This document shows, piece after piece, positions 8,409-17,147 of a stretch of 64,000 bases of DNA. Position 1 is the first letter of the stretch. Each line of letters begins with the position of its first letter. Position numbers and translations under genes: made by a program. This DNA is from Candidatus Gastranaerophilales bacterium (GTDB lineage: Bacteria; Cyanobacteriota; Vampirovibrionia; Gastranaerophilales; Gastranaerophilaceae): contig CALUWE010000001.1 in the NCBI GenBank assembly GCA_944324425.1, forward strand, positions 62,001 to 126,000. Reading direction: 5' to 3'. Under the pieces are notes generated by a model that saw nothing but the letters and a program-made list of their open reading frames with translations, did not search any database and was not told the DNA's origin.

Positions 8409-9425
8409 TTATTGATTTTGAACGTAGGGGTTTAATCTGTCCCATTCTTTGTTTGCATCGTCAACAACTTTTTCAAATATATCCAATAGAGAAGGGTCAA
8501 ATTGTTCGCCTCTTTTTTCTTCAATAATTTTAAGAGCTTCTTCCGGAGTAAGGCCATCCCTATACGGCCTGAACGAAACAAGAGAATCATAAGCATCCGC
8601 TATTGCAATAATTCTTGCACCCAAAGGAATTTCTTCACCTTTGACGCCAAAAGGATAGCCTGCACCGTTATAAAATTCATGGTGATATTTAATAATGTCG
8701 GTTACTTTATCCAGCTGCTTAATGTCTTCTAAAATCTTAACCGAATAGAATACATGTTTTCTGATTTCTTCTCTTTCTTCTTCGGTCAACTTTTCAACTT
8801 TGTGTAAAATTTCTTCCTGAACACCAATCATTCCGATGTCATGAAGAAGCGCTGCAAGCTCTATTGTAGCTTTTTCGGTTTTGTTCAAATCCATTGCGGC
8901 AATTATTTTGCTTGTATAAAAAGCAACACGTCTTGAACGGCCCAAAGTATAAGAATCTTTTGAATCAAGTGCATCCATAATTGCGTTTATGGTGCCCGAG
9001 AATAAATCTTTAAGATCAACAATTAATTTTTTGTTATCTTCCTTTAATTGGTAATATTCAAGCGCCAATTGAACAATGTGCAACAGTTCTTCCGGCGAAT
9101 ATGGCTTTTTTATATATCTGTATATTTTAGCGTAGTTAATTGCATTCATCAAAATTTCAACATCCGAATACGCAGTAACAAGAAGCCTTATAGTATCAGG
9201 ATACATATCATAAGTGCGTTTTAAAAACTCAACGCCGTCCATATCGGGCATTTTATGGTCAGACAAAATGCAGTTAAAAGCATTTTCCTTCAATATATCC
9301 AACGCTTCCAAAGGCCCTTGCGCCTTTGTAACATCATAATCGCGTCTTAGCGTTCTGTATAATAACTGAAGGTTATCCGGTTCGTCATCAACAATTAAGA
9401 TTTTATATCTTGTATTTTCTGACAT
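8409..9425 (-). CDS. RpfG-like response regulator: receiver plus HD-GYP domain
   Basis: The 338-residue protein has a receiver domain (residues about 7-122; phospho-acceptor D56 in SDHKMPDMDG) and an HD-GYP domain (about 140-330). The metal-binding pair is H195-D196 and the signature HHEFYNGAGYPFG spans 248-260, so the GYP triad is kept. HD-GYP proteins usually hydrolyse cyclic di-GMP. Its start overlaps the stop of the histidine kinase gene by 1 bp (TAATG), so the pair is translated together and the kinase is the likely phospho-donor. Output is probably local c-di-GMP breakdown; a PilZ receptor gene lies two genes upstream. Confidence 0.9.
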   Translation of the reverse strand: MSENTRYKILIVDDEPDNLQLLYRTLRRDYDVTKAQGPLEALDILKENAFNCILSDHKMPDMDGVEFLKRTYDMYPDTIRLLVTAYSDVEILMNAINYAKIYRYIKKPYSPEELLHIVQLALEYYQLKEDNKKLIVDLKDLFSGTINAIMDALDSKDSYTLGRSRRVAFYTSKIIAAMDLNKTEKATIELAALLHDIGMIGVQEEILHKVEKLTEEEREEIRKHVFYSVKILEDIKQLDKVTDIIKYHHEFYNGAGYPFGVKGEEIPLGARIIAIADAYDSLVSFRPYRDGLTPEEALKIIEEKRGEQFDPSLLDIFEKVVDDANKEWDRLNPYVQNQ

Positions 9426-11047
9426 TAGTTTTCATCGCTTTCTTTTGTCTGTTCTTCTATTTTATGATTTACCGGAAGCAAAATTGTTATTTTTGTTCCG
9501 ACGCCTTGTTCCGATTCAACGGATATTTTACCGTTATGAGCTTCTATTACCCTGTATGCAATGCTCATTCCAAGCCCTGTGCCTTGCCCTACGGGTTTTG
9601 TTGTAAAGAAGGGTTCGAAAATTTTATTTAAGTTTTCTTTCTTGATACCGCAGCCTGTATCTCTGAATTCAATTTTAATGTTTTCGCCTTCTTTTTTAGC
9701 GGTAATAAAGATATCGCCCGTTCCTTTAATTGCACCTTGTGCATTATCCAAAATATTCATAAACACTTGGTTTATCTGGCCGCCATAGGCTTCAATTTTC
9801 GGAAGGTTTTCTTCATAGTCTTTATGAACAACAATTCTGTTTTTAATTTTGTTGTTCAAAATATTTAATGTAGTATCAATTTCTTTTGGAATGTTGCATT
9901 CGGAAAATACCATTTCATCCATTCTTGAGAAGTTCTTTAAGTCTAAAATGATATTTTTTGTTCTTTCGACGCCTTCTAAACATGACCTTATAAGGTCTGC
10001 TATATCGTCTTTAAGAAAATCAAGGTCGATTGTTTGTTTAAAATCGCTAATTTCCTTAACGGCGTCAGGGTTCATTGTGCCTTCTTGTGTTGAGTATTTA
10101 TCAATTAAAGCAAGAAGGTCTTTTTGGTAATTATCAAGAATCATGATATTGCCATAAATAAAGTTGATAGGATTATTTATTTCATGGGCAATACCTGCAA
10201 CCAATTCACCAAGTGAACGCATTTTTTCACTATGCACCATCATGGTTTGAGTTTCTTTTAATTTTTGGTTAGCCTGCTCTAATTCTTTTGTTCTTTCTTC
10301 AACTTTCTTTTCAAGTGATTCATACAAATCTAAAAGTTGAGATGACATGTGGTTATAAGCATCAACCAATTTATCAATTTCTTCGAAACCGGAATCTTTT
10401 AATTTGTAATCAAAATTACCTTTACCAAACTCTTGAACACCTGATACCAAATCCATTAAGGGTTTATTTATCATTTTGCTCATAAATGCGCTTATAATAA
10501 CGCCCAGCATAAGGAAGAAAATTACAAACAGTTTCAAACTGTCAAACATGTTTTGATAGCCTTCCGCCTGAAATTTATTTTCCGAAAGACCAATCACGAT
10601 TGAATATGTATTTGATCTGAGTTCTCTTGTTTGGACGTTTGTTTCTTTATTAATTGAAGGCAGAGCGTTCTGCTTAATATAGCTTTCTGTTTTATTTAAA
10701 AATGAAGGTTCGGTTGACCAAAAAATATTTCCCGTTTTCAAATTATAGGCGTAAGCATACGCAACATATTCCGTTGATTTCAACAACTGGGCCATATCGT
10801 TGGTTTCCGTATAGTTGCCAATGGTCATATCTCTTGCAAAAGATCTCACCAATGTTGTTGATATAAGATTATTATATGAAATGGTCGTCTCTTTATAATC
10901 TTTCATTAAATATGTAATACAGCGCATTGAATAAAAAGTAGTAAATATGATTGCGGCTGCTATCAACAAACTTGTAGCAATCGCAAAATAAAACCCGAAC
11001 TTTTTACCTCTTTTTTCCGGTTTTGTTTTAGCACCTTCACTTGCCAT
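9425..11047 (-). CDS. Membrane sensor histidine kinase
   Basis: The 540-residue kinase has a first membrane helix at about 17-39, an extracytoplasmic domain of about 130 residues, a second helix at about 172-190 and a HAMP region to about 245. A coiled coil (245-275) leads to the dimerisation domain with H288 in GELVAGIAHEINNP and an HATPase domain with DTGCGI, FFTTK and GTGLGMSI motifs to about residue 525. The DHp type (HEINNP) is that of kinases such as NtrB/DctB. It probably phosphorylates the adjacent HD-GYP regulator. The sensed signal is unknown; the sensor domain is too divergent to name by eye. Confidence 0.92.
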   Translation of the reverse strand: MASEGAKTKPEKRGKKFGFYFAIATSLLIAAAIIFTTFYSMRCITYLMKDYKETTISYNNLISTTLVRSFARDMTIGNYTETNDMAQLLKSTEYVAYAYAYNLKTGNIFWSTEPSFLNKTESYIKQNALPSINKETNVQTRELRSNTYSIVIGLSENKFQAEGYQNMFDSLKLFVIFFLMLGVIISAFMSKMINKPLMDLVSGVQEFGKGNFDYKLKDSGFEEIDKLVDAYNHMSSQLLDLYESLEKKVEERTKELEQANQKLKETQTMMVHSEKMRSLGELVAGIAHEINNPINFIYGNIMILDNYQKDLLALIDKYSTQEGTMNPDAVKEISDFKQTIDLDFLKDDIADLIRSCLEGVERTKNIILDLKNFSRMDEMVFSECNIPKEIDTTLNILNNKIKNRIVVHKDYEENLPKIEAYGGQINQVFMNILDNAQGAIKGTGDIFITAKKEGENIKIEFRDTGCGIKKENLNKIFEPFFTTKPVGQGTGLGMSIAYRVIEAHNGKISVESEQGVGTKITILLPVNHKIEEQTKESDEN

Positions 11048-11065
11048 AAAAAACTCCTAGCTGTT

Positions 11066-11677
11066 TTATGATTTATTCTCTAATTCAGATATAAGTCTCA
11101 GTGAATATTGCATTAATGCAATTCTGTCGATACTTCTTATCTTCTTGAATTTTGCCGAAATCACGTATGGAAGGGAGTTTTCATCTTCCGCTTCTTCTAC
11201 TCTGATTGGCTGCATTGTACAATTAATCACAAGATTATTAGATAATTCTACCTTAATATCGAAATCATCGCCTACCATAAAAGGAGTATCTGCGGTAAAT
11301 TTAAGACCGCCGGCAGAAATATCTTCCGTTTTTATTTTTACCTGCTCTTTGTCTTTCACAACCAATTTACCGTCATATGGCACTCTTGAATATTTTCTTC
11401 TTTGAATTTGTTTAATTTCATCCGGATATTTAATTAAAATTTCTTTTCCGTTTTTGCTTAATATTTCGGATGTAAAATATACAAGCCCTGTTTTGTTGAG
11501 CCCGAACATTTCAACCGAAGCACCTTCCGAATAATCTCTTAATTCAATTTCTGATATAAGGGGCAAGTTAATTTTTACTTTATCATTGCTTATTTCAACA
11601 ATGTCGAAAACCGATGAGCTTTCATAATTTTCGGGTACAATTTTTAAATTTTTAATGCTTTCTAATTTAATTTCCAT
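11066..11677 (-). CDS. PilZ-domain protein (putative cyclic di-GMP receptor)
   Basis: The 203-residue protein has an N-terminal YcgR-N-like beta domain and a C-terminal PilZ domain. The c-di-GMP contacts are visible: QRRKYSRVPY (RxxxR) followed by DISAGGLKF (D/NxSxxG). The start at 11677 is chosen because AAAGGGG lies about 6 nt before it; an in-frame ATG at 11704 overlaps accA and lacks such a site. It sits between the carboxyltransferase gene accA and the kinase/HD-GYP pair, so receptor and probable degrading enzyme share one gene block. The output partner is unknown; YcgR-like proteins often act on motility or envelope machinery. Confidence 0.88.
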   Translation of the reverse strand: MEIKLESIKNLKIVPENYESSSVFDIVEISNDKVKINLPLISEIELRDYSEGASVEMFGLNKTGLVYFTSEILSKNGKEILIKYPDEIKQIQRRKYSRVPYDGKLVVKDKEQVKIKTEDISAGGLKFTADTPFMVGDDFDIKVELSNNLVINCTMQPIRVEEAEDENSLPYVISAKFKKIRSIDRIALMQYSLRLISELENKS

Positions 11678-11693
11678 TCTTACCCCTTTAGCT

Positions 11694-12668
11694 TTATTGC
11701 GCAAAAACGCCCAATTCTCTGAATTTATTGTATCTGTGATTTTTTAATTCAGCAGGCGTCATATCTTTAAATTCGTCCAATGCTCTTAACAATGAATCTT
11801 TTAAGTTATTAGCCATTAATTCAGGATCATAATGAGCGCCGCCTATGGGTTCTTTTATAACTTCATCAACAATTTTAAATTTCAATAAGTCATCCCCTGT
11901 TATTTTAAGAGCATTTGCGGCTTTATTTGCCATAGCTGCATCTCTCCATAAAATTGAAGCACATCCTTCGGGGGAAATTACCGTATAGTAAGCATGTTCC
12001 AATATCATAACTTTATCTGAAACAGCTAAGCCTAAAGCACCGCCCGAGCAGCCTTCGCCGGTTATAACCGAAATAACGGGAACATCCAATTTTGCCATTT
12101 CTTTTAAATTAACGGCAATTGCAATGCCTTGGCCGGTTTCTTCCGCTTTAATACCGGGGTATGCGCCCATTGTATCAATCAGGGTAATAATCGGAAGATT
12201 AAACCTTGAAGCATGTTCAAACAATCTTAAAGCTTTTCTGTACCCTTGGGGTTGCGGCATACCAAAGTTGCATTCCAAATTTTCTTTTGTGGTTTTTCCT
12301 TTAACGGTTCCTATAATCATAACGGGAATGCCGTTTATTCTTGCAACGCCGCCCGCTATTGCTTTGTCGTCCGTACCTTCTCTGTCGCCGTGAAGTTCAA
12401 TAAAATCTTCCGTCATAAAATGAACGTAGTCATAAAAATTCGGACGCATTGGGTGCCTTGCAATTTGAAGCTTTTGATACGGCTCCAAATTTTCATAAAG
12501 TTCTTTCTTATACTCATCCGTTTGTTTTTCAAGAGTTTCAATTTCAGAGTTATAGTTCATATTTGTATCCATGCTAATCTTCTTTAATTCCTCGATTTTT
12601 TCCTGCATTTTATAAATAGGTTTTTCAAAATCAAGTATCTGAACTTTTTTGTTTTCTGCTTCTATCAT
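11694..12668 (-). CDS. accA: Acetyl-CoA carboxylase carboxyltransferase, alpha subunit
   Basis: The 324-residue protein is the alpha half of the carboxyltransferase that moves CO2 from biotinyl-BCCP to acetyl-CoA, giving malonyl-CoA. It begins with a coiled N-terminal region (LDFEKPIYKMQEKIEELK) and has the crotonase-like core with GDREGTDDKAI, LIDTMGAYPG and GEGCSGGALG. It follows accD by 15 bp; the biotin carboxylase and carrier genes lie 4.5 kb away on the other strand. Normal length, with no damage seen. Confidence 0.97.
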   Translation of the reverse strand: MIEAENKKVQILDFEKPIYKMQEKIEELKKISMDTNMNYNSEIETLEKQTDEYKKELYENLEPYQKLQIARHPMRPNFYDYVHFMTEDFIELHGDREGTDDKAIAGGVARINGIPVMIIGTVKGKTTKENLECNFGMPQPQGYRKALRLFEHASRFNLPIITLIDTMGAYPGIKAEETGQGIAIAVNLKEMAKLDVPVISVITGEGCSGGALGLAVSDKVMILEHAYYTVISPEGCASILWRDAAMANKAANALKITGDDLLKFKIVDEVIKEPIGGAHYDPELMANNLKDSLLRALDEFKDMTPAELKNHRYNKFRELGVFAQ

Positions 12669-12683
12669 TATAAGTTACTTTCT

Positions 12684-13553
12684 TTATTTTTTCGTGTGCA
12701 TTGAAATTAATTTTGAAAGTTTTTCTTTCATTTCTTTTCTTTCGACTATAAAGTCTATTTGGCCGTATTTTAAAAGGTATTCAGCCGTTTGGAAGTCTGC
12801 GGGGAGTTTTTGTTTAATTGTTTGCTCAATTACCCTTCTTCCTGCAAAACCGATTCTTGCACCTTTTTCGGCTATCATAATATCCCCTAATGTGCCAAAA
12901 CTTGCAGTAACGCCGCCAAATGTAGGCTCACATAAAACGGTTATATAAAGAATTTTTGCTTCATTTAACCTTGCAACAGCACAGCTTGTTTTTGCCATTT
13001 GCATTAAGCTTAATGCGGATTCTTGCATTCTGGCGCCGCCTGAAGCTGTAAATGCAATCATGGGGATTTTTTCTTGAAGTGCAAGTTCCATAATTCTTGT
13101 AACTTTTTCACCCACAACGGAACCCATTGAACCGCCCATATATTCAAAATCCATAACGGCAACGGCAACCCTTTGCCCGTCTATGTTGCCCACACCCACA
13201 ATAACCGCTTCATCAAGTCCTGTTTTTGTGTGAGCTTCTTCTTGTCTTTTATAATATGGTTTTGTGTCAACAAAATCCAAGGGGTCAACACCTTTTATAT
13301 TTGCAAATTTTTCTTCAAAAGTTCCTTCGTCTATAACAAGTTTAATTCTCTCTCTTGCGCTTATTCTGAAATGATAATCGCAATTGGGACAAACCATAAG
13401 GTTGTGTTCCAAATCTTTTTTAGGGAGCTGAGAATTGCAGTTATAGCAAAGGCTCCAAAGTTTTCCTATTGAATCGTCAATGTTTATTTCGTTTTCTCTT
13501 AACGCCTGTTTTTGTTCCTGTTTTCTCTTATTAAACCAATCGGTTAAACTCAT
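12684..13553 (-). CDS. accD: Acetyl-CoA carboxylase carboxyltransferase, beta subunit
   Basis: The 289-residue subunit has the N-terminal four-cysteine zinc finger (CYNC followed by CPNC about 17 residues later) and the crotonase-like core with GSMGSVVGEK and ASGGARMQE. The start at 13553 gives MSLTDWFNKRK, the usual AccD beginning, and has AAGGAAT about 7 nt before it; a longer upstream frame adds unrelated residues. It heads the minus-strand acc/signalling block and faces rsgA across 145 bp. Confidence 0.96.
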   Translation of the reverse strand: MSLTDWFNKRKQEQKQALRENEINIDDSIGKLWSLCYNCNSQLPKKDLEHNLMVCPNCDYHFRISARERIKLVIDEGTFEEKFANIKGVDPLDFVDTKPYYKRQEEAHTKTGLDEAVIVGVGNIDGQRVAVAVMDFEYMGGSMGSVVGEKVTRIMELALQEKIPMIAFTASGGARMQESALSLMQMAKTSCAVARLNEAKILYITVLCEPTFGGVTASFGTLGDIMIAEKGARIGFAGRRVIEQTIKQKLPADFQTAEYLLKYGQIDFIVERKEMKEKLSKLISMHTKK

Positions 13554-13596
13554 AAGGTAATTCCTTAAATAAAATCTCTTCCATATATGTACCTCT

Positions 13597-13602
13597 ATTA
13601 TA
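13597..13602 (-). promoter_or_regulatory. -10 box (TATAAT) of the accD promoter
   Basis: A perfect TATAAT on the minus strand lies 43 bp before the accD ATG, leaving a leader of about 36 nt with its own Shine-Dalgarno. Within the leader a 17-codon reading frame (13531-13584) starts after AGAGGT and overlaps the accD start in another frame. This is a leadered promoter, unlike the rsgA promoter across the same gap. Confidence 0.5.
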
Positions 13603-13683
13603 ATATAATAAAAAACTAAGGACAAGTAAGTAAATGTCCTTTATATCCTTTAATATTAATAGACAAAATTTCATTAATTTTGA

Positions 13684-13689
13684 TATGAT
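13684..13689 (+). promoter_or_regulatory. -10 box (TATGAT) 9 nt before the rsgA start
   Basis: TATGAT ends 9 nt before the rsgA ATG and no Shine-Dalgarno lies between them, so the predicted transcript has at most a few untranslated bases. Confidence 0.45.
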
Positions 13690-13698
13690 TATTTTGTT

Positions 13699-14721
13699 AT
13701 GAAAGCACAAGTTTATAAAATCCATTCAGATTTTTATTACATAAAGCCTCTTTCAAAAAAAGAGGATTTAATTGAGTGCAAATTAAGAGAAATTTTAAAA
13801 AAACAAAAGATAAAAATTAAAGTGGGCGATTTTGTGGAAGCCGAAAACGGTGCCATATATAACCTTTTAGAAAGAAAAAACACAATTGAAAGACCCTCTG
13901 TTTCAAATCTTGATATGGTAGTGGTTGTATCATCGCTTTTGGAGCCTAAGGTTGATTTTATTCAATTGAACAGATATTTAACATTTTTTAAATACCATAA
14001 AATTGATGTTCTTTTATGCTTCAACAAAGATGATTTAATGGACAAAGAAGAATTAAAGCATGCGGAAGATAAAATAAGAAAAATTTATGAGCCCTTGGGG
14101 TATAAAATTGTTTTTACATCGGCCCTTTATAATGACGGACTAAAAGAATTTTACAGGCTTATTCGAAATAAAACAATTGCGTTTTCGGGGTTATCGGGTG
14201 TCGGGAAAAGTTCTATTTTAAATGCAATTTCAAACAGCAACATAAAAACAGGTAACGTAAGCCTTAAAAATAAACGCGGCTGCCACACAACAAGACATTG
14301 CGAAATTATTGAATTTGAAGGAACAAAAATTATTGATACCCCGGGGTTTTCTCGCCTTACTTTTGATTTTTTGCTTCCCAAAGATTTAGGCATTCTGTTT
14401 GACGACATTAGCATCTTTGCCAAAAAATGCAAATTTCAAGATTGCCTTCATACAGAAGCAGACGAAGATTGCAATGTTATAAAAAATTTAGATAAAATTG
14501 ATGAAAAAAGATATGAAAGCTACCTTAATTTTTTGGAAGAAACAAAAGAATTTAAACAAAAAGTAACTTATGAAAGCCAAAAAGAAGAAACGACAAATAA
14601 ACAATTTAAAGAAAAAACTTTTGCCAAAATAAGCTCTAAAAAAAGAAGTTTTTCAAGAAAAAAATTAAACCAAACAACAAAAAACCTTCATTTGGAAGAA
14701 ATCGGAGAAGATGATGATTAA
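13699..14721 (+). CDS. rsgA: Ribosome small subunit-dependent GTPase A
   Basis: The 340-residue circularly permuted GTPase helps late 30S subunit maturation. An OB-fold (1-70) precedes the G domain, where the G4 motif NKDD comes before the G1 motif GLSGVGKSS and G3 DTPG. The zinc site reads C-x5-C-x-H followed by C (CKFQDCLH...C). A lysine-rich tail of about 45 residues extends past the usual family end and may contact rRNA. The gene starts almost directly at a -10 box. Its last 11 bp overlap the polyprenyl synthase gene. Confidence 0.93.
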   Translation: MKAQVYKIHSDFYYIKPLSKKEDLIECKLREILKKQKIKIKVGDFVEAENGAIYNLLERKNTIERPSVSNLDMVVVVSSLLEPKVDFIQLNRYLTFFKYHKIDVLLCFNKDDLMDKEELKHAEDKIRKIYEPLGYKIVFTSALYNDGLKEFYRLIRNKTIAFSGLSGVGKSSILNAISNSNIKTGNVSLKNKRGCHTTRHCEIIEFEGTKIIDTPGFSRLTFDFLLPKDLGILFDDISIFAKKCKFQDCLHTEADEDCNVIKNLDKIDEKRYESYLNFLEETKEFKQKVTYESQKEETTNKQFKEKTFAKISSKKRSFSRKKLNQTTKNLHLEEIGEDDD

Positions 14722-15613
14722 GGGCTATAAAAAAATAGTTGATGAAACGCTTGTTAATTATTTTGATGAAATTTTAAACAACAAGGAGCACATTTTTGCC
14801 AAAAAAACAATTGAGGCGATGAAATATACAACTTGCCTCGGCGGCAAAAGGCTAAGGGCAATTTTATGTTTGGAAGCCTGCAGGATTTTTTCAAACGATT
14901 ATTTTAATGCACTGCCTGCCTCTTGCGCTCTTGAAATGCTTCATAGTCAAAGTTTAATCCATGATGACCTTCCTTCAATGGACAATGACGATTTAAGAAG
15001 AGGAAAACCCACAAACCACAAAGTATTTGGTGAAGCCGCAGCAATTCTTGCAGGCGATGCCCTCATCAGTTTAGGAGCACAAATTATAATAGAAAAAACC
15101 TCAAAAGCTGTTAGTATTGAAAGAATTTTAAAAGCGGTTAAAGAATACTTAATTGCGGCAGGCATTTTTGGTATTGTTGGCGGCCAAACGGCAGATATAG
15201 AGGCATCTGATTCAACTTTTAACATAAAAGACAACGACAAAATGCTTGAATATATTCAAAAATATAAAACAGGCGCATTATTTGCTTCAAGCCTTACAAT
15301 AGGAGCAATTTTGGGCGGAGCTGATTCCAAAAAAACAGAAGCCTTGAGAAAATTTGCATATGAATTCGGCATTGCATTTCAAATGGCGGACGACATTTTA
15401 GATGTTATTTCTACAACGGATGAAATGGGCAAAAAAACCGGCAAAGACCAAGATGAAAACAAATTAACTTATGTCGGCAAATTCGGACTTAAAGACGCAA
15501 AAGAAAAATTAATTAGCCAAAAAAAGGCTTGTTATGATATACTGAAAGCGAACGGCATAGAATCAGAAATTTTTTGTGAAATTATAAATTCCATAACCAA
15601 AAAAATATTTTAA
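14711..15613 (+). CDS. Polyprenyl diphosphate synthase (FPP/GGPP type)
   Basis: The 300-residue all-helical prenyltransferase condenses isopentenyl diphosphate with allylic diphosphates. The first aspartate-rich motif is DDLPSMDND, followed by RRGKPTNHK; the second is DDILD within FQMADDILDV. This is the IspA/CrtE group. Chain length cannot be set by eye. It overlaps rsgA by 11 bp and is followed by a DUF212 protein, a neighbour pair also known to me around crtE in cyanobacteria. Two start codons (14711 and 14714) are equally possible. Confidence 0.9.
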   Translation: MMIKGYKKIVDETLVNYFDEILNNKEHIFAKKTIEAMKYTTCLGGKRLRAILCLEACRIFSNDYFNALPASCALEMLHSQSLIHDDLPSMDNDDLRRGKPTNHKVFGEAAAILAGDALISLGAQIIIEKTSKAVSIERILKAVKEYLIAAGIFGIVGGQTADIEASDSTFNIKDNDKMLEYIQKYKTGALFASSLTIGAILGGADSKKTEALRKFAYEFGIAFQMADDILDVISTTDEMGKKTGKDQDENKLTYVGKFGLKDAKEKLISQKKACYDILKANGIESEIFCEIINSITKKIF

Positions 15614-15628
15614 ATTCAGGGGGGCAGA

Positions 15629-16126
15629 ATGTACAATACAGGATTAGAAGCAATGTTTGCAGGAATTGCATCGGCTTGCATTGCACAAATTCTGAAAGTT
15701 ATTATCTTCATTTTTGTTCATAAAAAAATTAATTTTAAAATTTTTACCACAACAGGCGGTATGCCAAGTTCTCATTCGGCGGGCGTTGTGGCCCTGACTA
15801 CAAGTGTCGGGTTAATTGAAGGGTTTACATCGATTGCCTTTGCAATAGCTTTAGGATTTTCGCTTGTTGTAATTCAAGACGCCCAAGGCTTAAGAAGGGC
15901 GGCAGGCAAAACCGCAGCCACCTTAAACAGGCTTGTCAGCGAGTGGAATCTTCACAATGAAACAACAAAACCGTACGAAGTTTTAAAAGAGCTTTTGGGG
16001 CATACGCCCTTGGAAGTTTTAATGGGAATACTTTTAGGGATATTAATATCTTTATTTGTTCACTTTAAAATGCCTGAATTTATTGACTTTTCAAGCATTA
16101 CCGCACTTTTAACTAACGCGTTTTAA
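15629..16126 (+). CDS. DUF212 / divergent PAP2 family membrane protein
   Basis: The 165-residue protein has four hydrophobic segments and the motif GGMPSSHSAGVVAL, the phosphatase-like signature of the divergent PAP2 family, then QDAQGLRRAAGK and a C-terminal GHTPLEVLMG. Related PAP2 enzymes dephosphorylate lipid phosphates, so placement behind a polyprenyl synthase suggests a prenyl-phosphate role; that is inference. AGGGGGG lies 5-6 nt before the ATG. The 3' end overlaps a small gene on the other strand by 18 bp. Confidence 0.85.
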   Translation: MYNTGLEAMFAGIASACIAQILKVIIFIFVHKKINFKIFTTTGGMPSSHSAGVVALTTSVGLIEGFTSIAFAIALGFSLVVIQDAQGLRRAAGKTAATLNRLVSEWNLHNETTKPYEVLKELLGHTPLEVLMGILLGILISLFVHFKMPEFIDFSSITALLTNAF

Positions 16127-16279
16127 AAGTCCCGTTAAACTTGTTTTTTCAAAAGTTTGAACTTCTTTTTTAATTTCGGGCTTTTTGTTTTCGGGAGCCT
16201 TAAAGCTTGATAGTCCTATATATTCGTTTCTTGATTCCGGATTAAAAATATTAAAAAAGAAATTAAGAAAAGCTTTCAT
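16109..16279 (-). CDS. Small basic protein, 56 residues, unknown function
   Basis: A complete frame from ATG at 16279 to TAA at 16109 encodes MKAFLNFFFNIFNPESRN and a polar, lysine/glutamate-rich tail ending LLKRVS. AAAGGAC lies about 6 nt before the ATG, the same site used by the coiled-coil gene at 20004, which supports translation. The first 13 residues form a short amphipathic hydrophobic segment, possibly a membrane-surface anchor. No family recognised. It converges on the DUF212 gene with an 18-bp overlap and diverges from the HEAT-like gene. Confidence 0.55.
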   Translation of the reverse strand: MKAFLNFFFNIFNPESRNEYIGLSSFKAPENKKPEIKKEVQTFEKTSLTGLLKRVS

Positions 16280-16358
16280 GGTTTTTGTCCTTTTATAAAT
16301 TTTGTAAACTTAATAACATTTTAACTTATAAATTTTCAGGTAAATTATCGGTTCAGAG

Positions 16359-16364
16359 TATAAT
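16359..16364 (+). promoter_or_regulatory. -10 box (TATAAT) 7 nt before the HEAT-like gene
   Basis: A perfect TATAAT is followed after 7 nt by the ATG at 16372, with no Shine-Dalgarno. This also argues against an upstream in-frame TTG start at 16285. Confidence 0.6.
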
Positions 16365-16371
16365 ATCACTT

Positions 16372-17115
16372 ATGAATAAGTATAACAATTTTTCAAATAT
16401 TGTCCAAACGGATGAAGACCTTGATGTTGAATTTCAAGCTTATCAAACAAGCCTTGAAGACTTCGGTAAGGAAGATATAGTCCGCATTTTATCAGAAAAT
16501 GATGATGAAAAAAAGATTGTTGCCATAATTAATTTAAAAAGTATAGATAACAAATTTGAAACAGATTTAATTTTATCACATTTAACTGGGCAAAATGGCA
16601 GAATAAGAGAAGCCGTTTCATATATTTTATCAGAATTAAACCCTTCAAAATTTTGTTTGGATGAAAAATCAAAAGAAATAATAGTAAAAGGTATTTTGGA
16701 CATTAACCCGAATGTTGTAAGGAATGTTCTTACCTTTATTGATGAAAACCAAATTTTAAAGAACGAATTAATTGAGCCCGTTATTAAAAAAACAAATGAG
16801 GTTCTTGCCGATTTATCACGCTTTATAAGAGAAGATTCACCGTTTTTTGAAAATACTTCAAAATCAAATAAAAACCACGCCAAAAATAAACTCACATTTA
16901 ATTTGTATTGGCTTTTGGAAACAATTTCAATTTTAGATGTTAATAAAATTGAAAATTTGGAAGAAATTTTAACAAAAACATCAAATTTTCTTGATTACAC
17001 AATTAGGGAAAAAACAGCTAAAATACTGTCTAAAATGGAAAACAAACCCCCTAAATTGTTACGGAAATTGAAAAATGATGAAAACATATATGTAAAAAAT
17101 CAACTTTTGTGTTAA
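16372..17115 (+). CDS. HEAT-repeat-like helical protein
   Basis: The 247-residue product appears all-helical, with repeated pairs of amphipathic helices such as GRIREAVSYILSEL, NPNVVRNVLTFIDE, IREKTAKILSKM and a C-terminal PKLLRKLKNDENIYVK. This pattern resembles HEAT or Armadillo-type scaffolds that bind proteins or nucleic acid. No catalytic motif is visible and I cannot name a family with certainty. The start at 16372 is placed by the -10 box just before it. It stands alone between a divergent small gene and efp. Confidence 0.6.
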   Translation: MNKYNNFSNIVQTDEDLDVEFQAYQTSLEDFGKEDIVRILSENDDEKKIVAIINLKSIDNKFETDLILSHLTGQNGRIREAVSYILSELNPSKFCLDEKSKEIIVKGILDINPNVVRNVLTFIDENQILKNELIEPVIKKTNEVLADLSRFIREDSPFFENTSKSNKNHAKNKLTFNLYWLLETISILDVNKIENLEEILTKTSNFLDYTIREKTAKILSKMENKPPKLLRKLKNDENIYVKNQLLC

Positions 17116-17147
17116 ACTCATTTTGATAGTAGTTAAAAGGTGCTTTT

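Noticed and set aside
14586-14721. Possible mis-assembly at the lysine-rich rsgA tail
   Set aside because: The tail stays in frame, ends normally and overlaps the next gene; charged RsgA tails occur in other bacteria.
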